Source: Mucinivorans hirudinis (lineage in GTDB: Bacteria > Bacteroidota > Bacteroidia > Bacteroidales > Rikenellaceae). From it: a DNA stretch of 64,000 bases. The DNA is taken from NCBI GenBank assembly GCA_000723505.1, contig HG934468.1, positions 2,202,798 through 2,266,797 of the forward strand, read 5' to 3'. A program made the translations under genes and the position numbers. The notes under the pieces were generated by a model. That model searched no databases, was not told where the DNA came from, and saw only the letters and a program-made list of their open reading frames with translations. This document shows, in pieces, positions 17,212 to 25,907 of this stretch (position 1 is its first letter; every line of letters begins with the position of its first letter).

Positions 17212-18436
17212 GGCTCTTGTAGCGCAACACATTGCTCCTCTGAGGGGACAATAACCTCTTGCAGACGCTGTAAATTTCCTCCTTGGTCACCGATTTATGT
17301 TCCTCCACCTCGCCGTTGATGAGGGCAGCATCGCCCACCATCTCAAAAAAGGCGAGGTTCATTGCCTTGTTGAGCACGTTTATCTCGCTGAAGATATTGT
17401 TTGCCTCAAATTTATTCTTAACCTTTTCGAGTTCAACATCTTCAATGTCATTTAATCTCTCTAACTCCAGCCAAAGAGCCTCCTCTGCCAGCTCGATAGA
17501 CACTCCCTGTTGCACACGTCCGGTGACGACAAATAACCCGCCGTCCAACTCACCCGTAACATAGGCATTAACGCTGGAGAATAGCGTATTATCTTTGATA
17601 AGACGTTGATATAGTCGGCTTGAAGTGCCGTTGCTGAGAAGGTCGGAAATCACATCGCAGACCACAAATTCGCGACTAGCGCGCTCTGCCATCGGAAAGG
17701 TTATATAGATCACCGATACTGGCACATCGCGTTCCACCTCTAAAATCCGTTGCTCGCACTGAGGTAACTCTTGCGGCAAAATATCATTAACAGCCTCGCC
17801 ACCGGGGATGTAACCAAACCACTTCTCTGCCAGCTCGAAAATTTCGTCGCAACTGAAATCGCCGGCAATAGAGAGTATTGCGTTATTGGGCAAATAATAT
17901 TTCCGGAAAAAGGCACGCACATCCTCGAGCGTAGCCCTCTCGATATGTTCGGGCGAGATGCCTATTGTAGCCCAACGGTATGGGTGTCTTTGGTAGCAGA
18001 GCGGGCGCAGCAGCAGCCAAAGGTCGCCATATGGCTGATTGAGGTAACGTTGCGAAAACTCCTCTATCACCACCCGCTTTTGGACATTTAGGGGCTGCTC
18101 TGCAAAATTGAGCGCCGCCATCCTGTCCGACTCCAGCCAAAGCGCGGTTTCTATATTCTCCTTAGGCAGAGCAATATAGTAGTTCGTGTAGTCGTTATTG
18201 GTGAAGGCGTTGTTTTCGCCGCCTGCAATTTGAATGGGCGTGTCGAAGTCGGGCACGTTTGCCGAGCCCGAGAACATCAAGTGCTCGAAAAGGTGCGCGA
18301 AGCCGGTACGTTCAGGTTCTTCGTTGCGCGAGCCTACTTTGTAGAGTAAATTCACCGCTGCCATCGGCGTGGAGTTGTCCGTGTGAGCAATCACAGTCAA
18401 GCCGTTTGCGAGTATTTTTTTCTGAAAATCAATCAT
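17201..18436 (-). CDS. M16 family zinc protease (pitrilysin-like)
   Basis: 411 residues. The inverted zinc motif HLFEH is at residues 48-52, inside GFAHLFEHLMFSGS, with the distal Glu in VIEEFSQRY. A C-terminal M16 domain follows. The start MIDFQKKILANGLTVI is preferred because family members begin with this block; 23 upstream codons are open but unlike the family. No signal peptide. Related genes act in peptide turnover or in processing with a paired inactive subunit; no partner lies beside it. Confidence 0.88.
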   Translation of the reverse strand: MIDFQKKILANGLTVIAHTDNSTPMAAVNLLYKVGSRNEEPERTGFAHLFEHLMFSGSANVPDFDTPIQIAGGENNAFTNNDYTNYYIALPKENIETALWLESDRMAALNFAEQPLNVQKRVVIEEFSQRYLNQPYGDLWLLLRPLCYQRHPYRWATIGISPEHIERATLEDVRAFFRKYYLPNNAILSIAGDFSCDEIFELAEKWFGYIPGGEAVNDILPQELPQCEQRILEVERDVPVSVIYITFPMAERASREFVVCDVISDLLSNGTSSRLYQRLIKDNTLFSSVNAYVTGELDGGLFVVTGRVQQGVSIELAEEALWLELERLNDIEDVELEKVKNKFEANNIFSEINVLNKAMNLAFFEMVGDAALINGEVEEHKSVTKEEIYSVCKRLLSPQRSNVLRYKSLSE

Positions 18437-18526
18437 TTTTTTGTGAATCGGGCATCGGAGTTTGAAGTATTTTAGCTCCTCGTCCTCCTTAATCCTATTG
18501 GTCACTCTGGTCTCCTTCCGTCCCCC

Positions 18527-18988
18527 CTAGAAGATTGCCACCTCTCGCGAGAAAGGTTGGTCCAACGATATAAAAGTCTCTGTTTGGTGTATTCCGGGGA
18601 TGTACTGTATTGTGTTCACCAACACGTGCATCAGATGCTCATTGTTTGTGCAATATATCTTTAGTAGCAATGTGTTGCGTCCTGTAATGAAGTGGCATTC
18701 GACAACCTCCGGTATTTTCGAGAGCGACCCGATGACATCTTTGGTCACGTTAGGTTCTGTAATCTGCACACCTACAAAGGCGCACACCTCATATCCCACA
18801 ACCTTGGGATTGACCATCATCCGCGAACCGTCTATCACCCCCGCATCCTCTAACTTCTTAACTCTCTGATGAATTGCCGCGCCTGAAATGCCGCACTCGC
18901 GCGCAATTTCCAAAAACGGCATCCTTGCATTAGTGGTGAGATAGGTGAGAATTTTACGGTCTGTGTCGTCCAAACTAAATTTTGCCAT
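18527..18988 (-). CDS. Lrp/AsnC family transcriptional regulator
   Basis: 153 residues from MAKFSLDDTDRKIL, the typical start; a further 18 upstream codons are open but unlike the family. An N-terminal AsnC-type helix-turn-helix (residues ~5-50, ISGAAIHQRVKKLEDAGVI) is followed by the RAM ligand-binding domain (GRNTLLLKIYCTN). It binds amino acids and controls amino-acid genes. A hairpin repeat (19011..19065) lies in its 5' region. It ends 90 nt upstream of the M16 start and may share a transcript with it. Confidence 0.9.
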   Translation of the reverse strand: MAKFSLDDTDRKILTYLTTNARMPFLEIARECGISGAAIHQRVKKLEDAGVIDGSRMMVNPKVVGYEVCAFVGVQITEPNVTKDVIGSLSKIPEVVECHFITGRNTLLLKIYCTNNEHLMHVLVNTIQYIPGIHQTETFISLDQPFSREVAIF

Positions 18989-19010
18989 AATATGTTGATA
19001 GTGTATAAAG

Positions 19011-19065
19011 GGGGGGCTTCTAAAGAATTCCAAAATAACCAACTGCTGATTTCTAGAAGCCTCCT
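19011..19065. repeat. Hairpin repeat element, copy 1
   Basis: A ~55 nt element with arms GGGGCTTCTA / TAGAAGCCTCC and the conserved core TTCCAAAATAACCAA. The same core and arms occur at 19966..20022. Both copies lie between minus-strand genes, downstream of one and upstream of the next, as REP-like elements often do. Confidence 0.6.
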
Positions 19066-19235
19066 AAAATCAATAGCTCGTTGAGAAGTTAATTGGCGCA
19101 CCAATATTCTGCGTAACATATCGCATTGCCCCCGCTTATGGTGGTGGTATGGGACTGAAATATTGTAAAATAATAAATTGTTACTTTTTAAGTGACAAAA
19201 GTAACAATTTATTACGAAGGTATCAAGTTTTTTTT

Positions 19236-19802
19236 TCAGAAGCGATAACCAACTGATATGGATAGGTTTGTGTTGTAGATACCTCGTCTGCTGCCCCAAT
19301 TCATATCCGAGAGCGAAATATCGTACCTCATCGACAAATCCACCTTGCTCCACAAGACATAACTTACAGAGAGCGGAACGGAGATATCGAGTCCGTTTAA
19401 CCCCTTGATTCCATAGCTATCCGAACCGTAGCTCTCCTTTGCACTCATCAGCAAATTAAAAGATATTCCGGCATCGACCGACAATTTGTCCCACACATTA
19501 TATTTGAATAGAACGGGAATCTTCAGATAATCAATTGATACTTTTGCATACTTATTACCCAGCTCTTGCTCAATATTGCAATTCGCCCCCTGCCACGAGT
19601 AGAGTATTTCGGCTTGGAGAGCATAAATATCCGTAATCTGATATATTCCATAAAAGCCTATCAGGGGACGAACCCGGGCGCTGACATTATCAACCTTCGT
19701 TAGTGAACTAACATTGAGTCCGGCTTTTGCCCCGAAAATAGACTGAGCATTAATGGTGACCGTCAAGGTCAGCAAAGCAATAATTAACAGGTGTTTTTTC
19801 AT
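19236..19802 (-). CDS. Outer membrane beta-barrel protein (PorT-like fold)
   Basis: 188 residues from MKKHLLIIALLTLTVTINAQ, a Sec signal cleaved after Ala-Gln. The mature part alternates polar and hydrophobic residues (SIFGAKAGLNVSSL at the start, SISVGYRF at the end). It ends in an aromatic residue, the outer-membrane barrel signature, and fits the 8-strand PF13568-type barrels common in Bacteroidota. Specific function unknown. Confidence 0.8.
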   Translation of the reverse strand: MKKHLLIIALLTLTVTINAQSIFGAKAGLNVSSLTKVDNVSARVRPLIGFYGIYQITDIYALQAEILYSWQGANCNIEQELGNKYAKVSIDYLKIPVLFKYNVWDKLSVDAGISFNLLMSAKESYGSDSYGIKGLNGLDISVPLSVSYVLWSKVDLSMRYDISLSDMNWGSRRGIYNTNLSISVGYRF

Positions 19803-20110
19803 AACTTCCAACTAAGTATTATAAAAAATAACGGTATATTTTGATTATTGGTAGCAGAATACTCACCTTGTGCATTATTTTGCTCTCTGTTCCGGTATGT
19901 TTTCTTCTCGATTTACGGTGTAAATCTTCGATGAAAATATGAAAAATCTACTCGGAAAAACCTCAGGTGGGCTGCTAAAACTTCCAAAATAACCAAAAGC
20001 TAATTTTCAGAAGCCCCCTCAAAATTATGTGTCAATAATGGCTCTTTTCTGCTCCTTCCTACAGTTGCAAAGATAGTAACAATAATCGAGAAAAACATCC
20101 TCCAATCATA
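19803..20110. other. Intergenic region, no gene seen
   Basis: 308 nt between two minus-strand genes. It contains the second hairpin repeat (19966..20022) and otherwise nothing recognisable. Confidence 0.6.
19966..20022. repeat. Hairpin repeat element, copy 2
   Basis: It shares the core TTCCAAAATAACCAA and the arms GGGCTGCTA / CAGAAGCCCCC with 19011..19065. It lies ~90 nt past the stop of the NamZ-like gene. Confidence 0.6.
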
Positions 20111-21343
20111 CTATTGATAGATGTAATATTTTGAAGAGAGCCTCTTGAAAGCCTCCTCGTCTTTCGTCCAATAACCCTTGACGGCATTCCAATCTAAGTT
20201 CTTAGAGAACTCCTTGTATATCTTGTCCGTCCCCAATACCTTATTCCACATATCTATGCGAGCCGGCGAGGTTGCCATCTTGAAGAAATCGAGCTTGGGG
20301 TTCATCTTGTGCATAACATCCATAACTACAAACTGAATGTCGGACAGACGTGCCCGTTTGGGGTTAGTCAGATGAATTTGTACGCCTTGCAGGTTTTTGC
20401 TCTGCCCTGCCGCGTAGAATGGTTTTACGAAAATCGGGCGGAAGGCAACACCCTCCATTTTGAGTGCATTAAGTTTCTCTGCCAATGCCGTCGCATCTAT
20501 ATCCTCGGTGGCAATTATCTGAAAGGGAAGCGTGTAGCCCACACCAATGGAAACAGCGCCAAGCTCGCCAAGGATGCCCGTAGCCGGATAGTAGTATGCC
20601 GAGAATGGGTGAGGAATATGGGGAGAGGGGAGTACCCACTCTAGACCCGTATCCGTGTAGTCCATATCTCGCGTCCAACCCTGCATAGGCACGATGGTCA
20701 GTTTCAAGTTATTGTTATTCAACATTTTTTCGCCGACAAAAAGTTTGGCAACCTCACCGGCAGTTAAGCCGTAGAGATAGGGAATCTTGAATTTACTCAC
20801 GAACGAATGAAAACCCTCTTCAACCAAACAACCCTCAACTTTAAGACCCCCAATCGGGTTCGGACGGTCGAGCACAACAAACTCTTTACCATACTTCGCC
20901 GCCGCACTCATTACCTCACCCATCGTACTGATAAAGGTATATGAACGACAGCCAATATCCTGAATATCATAAACTATAACATCTATTGCATCGAACATCT
21001 CTTTTGTGGGAATGCGGTTTTTGCCATAGAGCGAATGGACGGTAATATCTGTTTTGATATCTTTGTAGCTCTCCACCTTGTCGCCTGCGTGCACATCGCC
21101 ACGCACTCCGTGCTCGGGAGCAAAGAGGCAGACAAGCCTTACATCCTTGGCACTCTTGAGAATATCAATAGTACTAACGAGTCGGCTGTCCACTCCCGTG
21201 GGGTTGGTAATGAGTCCGACTCGCTTGCCCTTGAGAATATCGAAGTGGTTATCCCTCAATACCTCTATGCCGGTTTTGACCCTTTGACCCATTGCAGCCG
21301 CCACCACAATGGAGAGTATAATCGTGAGTATGCTTCTCATCAT
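20111..21343 (-). CDS. NamZ-like exo-beta-N-acetylmuramidase (DUF1343, GH171)
   Basis: 410 residues with signal peptide MMRSILTIILSIVVAAAMGQ (start could be the second Met). DUF1343 hallmarks are clear: GKRVGLITNPTGVD, FAPEHGVRGD, SLYGKNRIPTKEMFD, VYDIQDIGCRSYTF, LDRPNPIGG. Members release terminal MurNAc from peptidoglycan fragments in the periplasm, serving muropeptide recovery. Its ATG overlaps the stop of the DUF4249 gene by 4 nt, so it is the last gene of a three-gene operon with the TonB receptor. This suggests that the receptor may import a wall-derived or other glycan ligand (inference). Confidence 0.88.
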   Translation of the reverse strand: MMRSILTIILSIVVAAAMGQRVKTGIEVLRDNHFDILKGKRVGLITNPTGVDSRLVSTIDILKSAKDVRLVCLFAPEHGVRGDVHAGDKVESYKDIKTDITVHSLYGKNRIPTKEMFDAIDVIVYDIQDIGCRSYTFISTMGEVMSAAAKYGKEFVVLDRPNPIGGLKVEGCLVEEGFHSFVSKFKIPYLYGLTAGEVAKLFVGEKMLNNNNLKLTIVPMQGWTRDMDYTDTGLEWVLPSPHIPHPFSAYYYPATGILGELGAVSIGVGYTLPFQIIATEDIDATALAEKLNALKMEGVAFRPIFVKPFYAAGQSKNLQGVQIHLTNPKRARLSDIQFVVMDVMHKMNPKLDFFKMATSPARIDMWNKVLGTDKIYKEFSKNLDWNAVKGYWTKDEEAFKRLSSKYYIYQ

Positions 21344-22137
21344 TTTTCGTATACAACGCGCTGTACTTCTATGTAGAAGGCAGAAAAATAGCCGAGTGCT
21401 CCCCCCGTGATATTTGAGGTGGGGTTCGAGGGGTGGTCGCCCGTCTTTCTGGAGGCTTGCAGCAACTCGAAATAGTATTGATAGACCACCGGTGCTACGC
21501 GCTCCATAATAACCGTAACCGTATCTCCCTCAATAAATTCAATGTCCCTCACACGCAATGGTTGCGTATTGGGCATTCCGCCCGAGAAGGCATTACTCAT
21601 CACAAAGATTTTGGTGTAGAGTTTATCGTTCACCCCAATTCGGAAGTGGTAGTAGTTTCGTTGGTCGGCGGAGGGGTCGGTGAAGTGAGGAATCACATCA
21701 TACAACGGTTTGCTTCCCACAGCAAATTCCGAATCTTTTATGGTTACGCCATCCAAGGTCACCGAACTCATCAAAGGACAACTAGCCACATAATTAACCC
21801 CATTATAATCAACACTTAATTGAAAAACGTCACCGGGTTTTGCACCAAATCCGCTGGCTGCATACCAACCACTGCCGAGATTGTATTGCATAGGATGGTC
21901 TGTTCCTGTGGTCAAGTTTTTGATAACAACAACTGCATCCGATACAGTGGGAGATGGGTATGGGTCGTTGATGGGTGTGGTTTTGGTAAGTGACACGTAG
22001 GCAAAATCACTGGTAGCGTTGAGGTTTGCCTCAATGACAAGTCGTGGCTCGACGCCTTCTACCACCAGATCAATCTCTCGCTTGCACCCTGCAAACAGCA
22101 GACAAAACGTTGAAAAAAGTATTATAGTTCTCATCAT
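21340..22137 (-). CDS. DUF4249 lipoprotein, partner of TonB receptor
   Basis: 265 residues with lipoprotein signal (ILFSTFCLLFAGC, Cys18). The early block IDLVVEGVEPRLVIEANLNA is typical of DUF4249 proteins. These are encoded directly after TonB-dependent receptors in Bacteroidota and are thought to be outer-membrane accessory lipoproteins. It starts one base after the receptor's stop and overlaps the NamZ-like gene by 4 nt. Confidence 0.85.
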   Translation of the reverse strand: MMRTIILFSTFCLLFAGCKREIDLVVEGVEPRLVIEANLNATSDFAYVSLTKTTPINDPYPSPTVSDAVVVIKNLTTGTDHPMQYNLGSGWYAASGFGAKPGDVFQLSVDYNGVNYVASCPLMSSVTLDGVTIKDSEFAVGSKPLYDVIPHFTDPSADQRNYYHFRIGVNDKLYTKIFVMSNAFSGGMPNTQPLRVRDIEFIEGDTVTVIMERVAPVVYQYYFELLQASRKTGDHPSNPTSNITGGALGYFSAFYIEVQRVVYEK

Positions 22138-24468
22138 CTAAAACTTAAAATTATATGTAACACTGGGCACCCACCTAAATAGCGACACCTGCACTGCCCG
22201 TGTGCTCATTGCGCCGTCATCGTCCTTCTCGAAGTTTATCATCATCGGATTCTCGCGCCCATAGGCGTTGTAGATGCTGAAGTTCCACGAGCTTTTGGGC
22301 GAGGCATAGAGAGTCGCCCCAACATCTAAGCGATGGTAGGCGGGCATTCTAGCGCCGTTTCGCTCTGTGTAGTAAAATACCACATTCCCGTCTATCATAT
22401 ATTTAGCCGCAGGCAGGGTAATGGCATCGCCCGTGCGATAAGTCCACACGGCAGACAACTCCCACTTCTTACCCAGACGATATAGCCCCACCACCGAGAC
22501 ATCGTGCGTTCTATCCTGACGTGTCGAATACCAGTTATTATTGCTGATGCCATCTATCTGACGTTCGGTTTTACTCCAAGTATAGGCAATCCACCCCGTG
22601 AATTGTCCGCTATTTTTCCTCAGCAAAAACTCCACGCCGTATGCCCTGCCACGCCCAAAAAGCAGCTGACTTTCAATATCAGCGACAGTGATAATGTCTG
22701 CACCATTGCGGAAATCCACCTCGTTTTGGAGGTTTTTGTAGTAAGCCTCAACCGAAAATTCGTAGTCGCCACCCGCAAGATTCCTGAAAAAACCAACGGC
22801 ATATTGGTCGCAAATAGTCGGTTTTATTGTGTAGCTGCTGCCAAGCCACTGGTCAGTGGGCATCGCCACACTGCTGTTGGAGAGCATATGAAGATACTGA
22901 ACATTACGCCCATAGGAGGCTTTAAGACTCGCATCATCCGAGAGGGTGAAACTTGCGGAAACGCGCGGTTCCGGGTTCACGTAGGTTTTGCCAAACTCGC
23001 CCTTGGCAAGGGTGATGCTCTCTTTGAGGATACCTTGGTCGTAGACGTTGTAGGGGGCGCCGTTGCCGATGATGGTGTTGGTGCTCAGGCGAACGCCTGC
23101 TTCAAGGTTGAACCACGGCGTAAGGCTGCCGTTATACGAGAGGTAGGCGGCATTCTCCCACATTCGGCGTGAGGTGCGGTCGCCCGGGTTTACGAAATTA
23201 CCCTCCTCCACACGCGTTGGTTTGAGGGTGTGGAGCGTTGAGTTTATGCCGAATCTTAGGGTGTTATTTCCCGAGGTGTAGATATTAAAATCCTGCTTGA
23301 AGGCTATGTCCTCAATTCTCGAGCGGATGATTGCACTCTGACCCTGGGTGTTCTGCTCAATATTATAGCTGTAATCACTGAATATGAGCATCGTATTGGA
23401 GAATAGTTTATCGGACAGCATAGTATTCCATCGCAGCGTACCCGTGGCATTTCCCCAATCCATACCCACCACATCCTTCATCCCCAACACATCGCGTCCG
23501 AAATAGCCCGAAAGGTAAATTTTGTTCTTGCCGTCTATGTCCCAATTTGCTTTGGCGTTCAGGTCATAGAAATACATAGTGTTTCCCTTGAATTCCGGAG
23601 AAAGCCCCAGAAATATATCGGCATATGTCCGTCTGCCGGTAACCAAAAACGACGCCTTATCCCTTTTGATTGGACCCTCCACGCTTAGGTTCGAGCTGAT
23701 GAGTCCGATGCCGCCCTCGACTTTGTAATTTTTGCTGTTACCATTATTCATTGTAACATCAACCACCGACGCCACCCTTCCGCCATATTGCGCCGGGAAG
23801 TTACCCTTATAGACCGCCACATCCTTTATAGCCGAGGCATTGAAGGTCGAAAAGAAGCCCAACAAGTGGGCGGCATTGTAGACGGGGGCTTCGTCCAGCA
23901 GTATCAAGTTTTGGTCTAACGAGCCACCCCGCACCGAAAAGCCTGATGACCCTTCTGTGGCGCTCTTAACCCCCGGAAGCAACTGAATTGTCTTGATTAT
24001 ATCCTTCTCGCCAAAGATAACGGGAATGGAGGCTATCTCCTTGGTCGAAATCTTTTCGACACCCGCCTGAGCCTGTGATACACGTTTTTGGGAGGAATTA
24101 TCAGTAACCACAACTTCGGCAATGGTGAGCGAAGCCTCTTTCATATCAATGTTTAACTTCTTGTTATCCGTTAGATTAACAGAAATTGTATCTGTCAGAT
24201 AACCGAAATACGAGACAACAAGACTCTGTTCGCCCTCCGAGAGAGTGATGGAGTATACCCCGTATTGGTTCGACAGGGAGTATTGATTGGCATTTTTGCC
24301 GTTCATAACAGCGACTCCCACAAGCGTTTCGCCCGTGGCTGCACTCTTTATTACTCCGCTTACGCTCCACCTTTTCTGACCAAGAGCCGAGAGCGTGCAG
24401 AGCACAGCAAAGAAAAGTGCAATTTTTCTAATGCCACCATTAAGAACGAATGTGATGAATCTATTCAT
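22138..24468 (-). CDS. TonB-dependent outer membrane receptor
   Basis: 776 residues. A signal peptide is followed by a carboxypeptidase-regulatory-like domain (WSVSGVIKSAATGETLVGV, ~30-110), a plug domain (GEKDIIKTIQLLPGVKSATE; SGFSVRGGSLDQNLILLDEA) and a 22-strand barrel ending in YNFKF. It is a FecA/DUF4249-linked receptor, not SusC-like by length and context. It takes up a bulky ligand across the outer membrane using TonB. First gene of the operon with DUF4249 and the NamZ-like enzyme. The 5' flank 24469..24698 has no recognisable promoter. Confidence 0.92.
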   Translation of the reverse strand: MNRFITFVLNGGIRKIALFFAVLCTLSALGQKRWSVSGVIKSAATGETLVGVAVMNGKNANQYSLSNQYGVYSITLSEGEQSLVVSYFGYLTDTISVNLTDNKKLNIDMKEASLTIAEVVVTDNSSQKRVSQAQAGVEKISTKEIASIPVIFGEKDIIKTIQLLPGVKSATEGSSGFSVRGGSLDQNLILLDEAPVYNAAHLLGFFSTFNASAIKDVAVYKGNFPAQYGGRVASVVDVTMNNGNSKNYKVEGGIGLISSNLSVEGPIKRDKASFLVTGRRTYADIFLGLSPEFKGNTMYFYDLNAKANWDIDGKNKIYLSGYFGRDVLGMKDVVGMDWGNATGTLRWNTMLSDKLFSNTMLIFSDYSYNIEQNTQGQSAIIRSRIEDIAFKQDFNIYTSGNNTLRFGINSTLHTLKPTRVEEGNFVNPGDRTSRRMWENAAYLSYNGSLTPWFNLEAGVRLSTNTIIGNGAPYNVYDQGILKESITLAKGEFGKTYVNPEPRVSASFTLSDDASLKASYGRNVQYLHMLSNSSVAMPTDQWLGSSYTIKPTICDQYAVGFFRNLAGGDYEFSVEAYYKNLQNEVDFRNGADIITVADIESQLLFGRGRAYGVEFLLRKNSGQFTGWIAYTWSKTERQIDGISNNNWYSTRQDRTHDVSVVGLYRLGKKWELSAVWTYRTGDAITLPAAKYMIDGNVVFYYTERNGARMPAYHRLDVGATLYASPKSSWNFSIYNAYGRENPMMINFEKDDDGAMSTRAVQVSLFRWVPSVTYNFKF

Positions 24469-24698
24469 TAAATTGAAATTCTAAATATTATTGCTTCATT
24501 TATTTCCAACGAAGTGAGTAATCAACACCCCGTTATTTTTTAAGTTCCTCTCACCGCGCGTTTGTTGCAGGGTCGAAATTGAAGTTATTTTACTAAATAT
24601 AACCATATTAAATAAGGTTGTATCAGAGTACTGTAAGTTGATTCTTGGCTTGGATTAGAACTATATCTGGAAACATCTTCTTCTTGCTGCCCAAAAAA

Positions 24699-25490
24699 TC
24701 ACTCTATCTTCGCCGTGAATGGGTACTTGAGCCCCTCCCATTTATTGATAGATACCTTGATGCTACCCACTCGTATGGCGCTCTCCATATAGATGGGAAT
24801 ACGGTTGCGGTCGTCGGAGAACCACATAAAGAACTCATCGCCGTCCTTGACAGACTCCGTGTTTTCGGTGGCAATGGTGCAGGCAACTTTTATCGTGCGG
24901 AATGTCCCGCGACGCGGAATCTTTATATTCTCACGGCATATTACCCGATAACGGATTGTGCGGATGGTATCCTCCAGAACCAGATCCAGATTATATCGCA
25001 CCTGCGGAATGAGATGGGAAATATCCAGGCTGCGAATATTGTACAATAGAGCCAAAGCATCGAAGCTGTCTCCATTCACCAACATTGTCTTGCCATACTT
25101 GTTGCCGCTTTTGAGATTGTGTCCGGATGTTGTGACCGTGCCCGCGCGCCAATCATACTCCCACGAGGAACGGTAACGATAGCTCCCCTCTTTGATGTTG
25201 CCGTGCGTAGCTGCGGGTCTGAGTGTCATTTGATTCAATAGTGTGTAATAGACATCCTCCATATCGAAGAAGATGCTGAAAAAACCGCGCGTCTTGCCCA
25301 CCGCGCCAATGCGAAAGTTATCACCCTGCTCCCTTACATCGAACGTAACATCGGCAACAGCCGTTGAAAAAAATGATGCGGAGTAACTCACCTCGTAGCT
25401 CAACCTTTCACCCGCCTTGAAGGCTGCCGGTGGCTGAGCCGAGAGTATCTTTACTGTTAAAAACAGTATTATCACAAAAAGTTGTTTCAT
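24699..25490 (-). CDS. DUF3108 domain periplasmic protein
   Basis: 263 residues from MKQLFVIILFLTVKILSAQ, a Sec signal; the upstream in-frame Met is less signal-like. DUF3108 features: FKAGERLSYEVSYSASFFST near the start, FDMEDVYYTLLNQMTLRP, and FFMWFSDDRNRIPIYMES with a C-terminal VGSIKVSINKWEGLKYPF. Family members are beta-rich periplasmic proteins of uncertain role. A frameshifted small gene ends 11 nt upstream. Confidence 0.85.
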   Translation of the reverse strand: MKQLFVIILFLTVKILSAQPPAAFKAGERLSYEVSYSASFFSTAVADVTFDVREQGDNFRIGAVGKTRGFFSIFFDMEDVYYTLLNQMTLRPAATHGNIKEGSYRYRSSWEYDWRAGTVTTSGHNLKSGNKYGKTMLVNGDSFDALALLYNIRSLDISHLIPQVRYNLDLVLEDTIRTIRYRVICRENIKIPRRGTFRTIKVACTIATENTESVKDGDEFFMWFSDDRNRIPIYMESAIRVGSIKVSINKWEGLKYPFTAKIE

Positions 25491-25500
25491 CCGAAAAAAA

Positions 25501-25808
25501 CTACTCAAATTTCCTTACTAAATATCGCCTCTGCCCGGAGCTCATATTATTTATCCCCACCCTCTTGCCGGACTTGAGCTTGATTGCGATATAAGGAGAG
25601 TCACCAATAAAATAGAGCAAACAAGCACCTCAACCCTTTAGCCCAAACACCCCTTGTTGTAAACCACACCCACAGCAAGCCGCTTATTTTGTGCCCCATC
25701 TGAGGAGCCTGCGCAGCAGATTCAATACCCTCAATCTTATTGCGCCCGAACTCTGCCGTAAGAGATAGCAATTTCTGTGCCATTTTTCAAAATAATAACA
25801 CTCTCCAT
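25501..25808 (-). pseudogene. Frameshifted small gene upstream of DUF3108
   Basis: No single frame is open across this stretch, but protein-like pieces follow each other. They are MESVIILKNGTEIAISYGRV (ATG at 25808), then NKIEGIESAAQAPQMGHKIS to FALFYW (stop at 25601), then YIAIKLKSGKRVGINN to LVRKFE (stop at 25501). Removing one T from the TTTT run near 25607..25610 joins the last two pieces. A TACCTTTG box at 25871..25878 would start the transcript, and the final stop lies 11 nt before the DUF3108 start, as for an operon gene. It could be a decayed gene, a sequencing error or a frameshifting site. I do not recognise the family. Confidence 0.4.
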
Positions 25809-25870
25809 AGATTACTATCAATAGTGATAGAATCACGCCAACTAAAAGTATAGGTGTAAAATATTGCCCG

Positions 25871-25878
25871 CAAAGGTA
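25871..25878 (-). promoter_or_regulatory. -7 box for the frameshifted gene / DUF3108 transcript
   Basis: TACCTTTG on the minus strand, divergent from the recG promoter at 25892..25899. Confidence 0.5.
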
Positions 25879-25891
25879 ATAATAATTTTCC

Positions 25892-25899
25892 TATCTTTG
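25892..25899 (+). promoter_or_regulatory. -7 box of recG
   Basis: TATCTTTG, 8 nt before the recG ATG; the mRNA should be leaderless or nearly so. Confidence 0.55.
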
Positions 25900-25907
25900 T
25901 AAACGCA

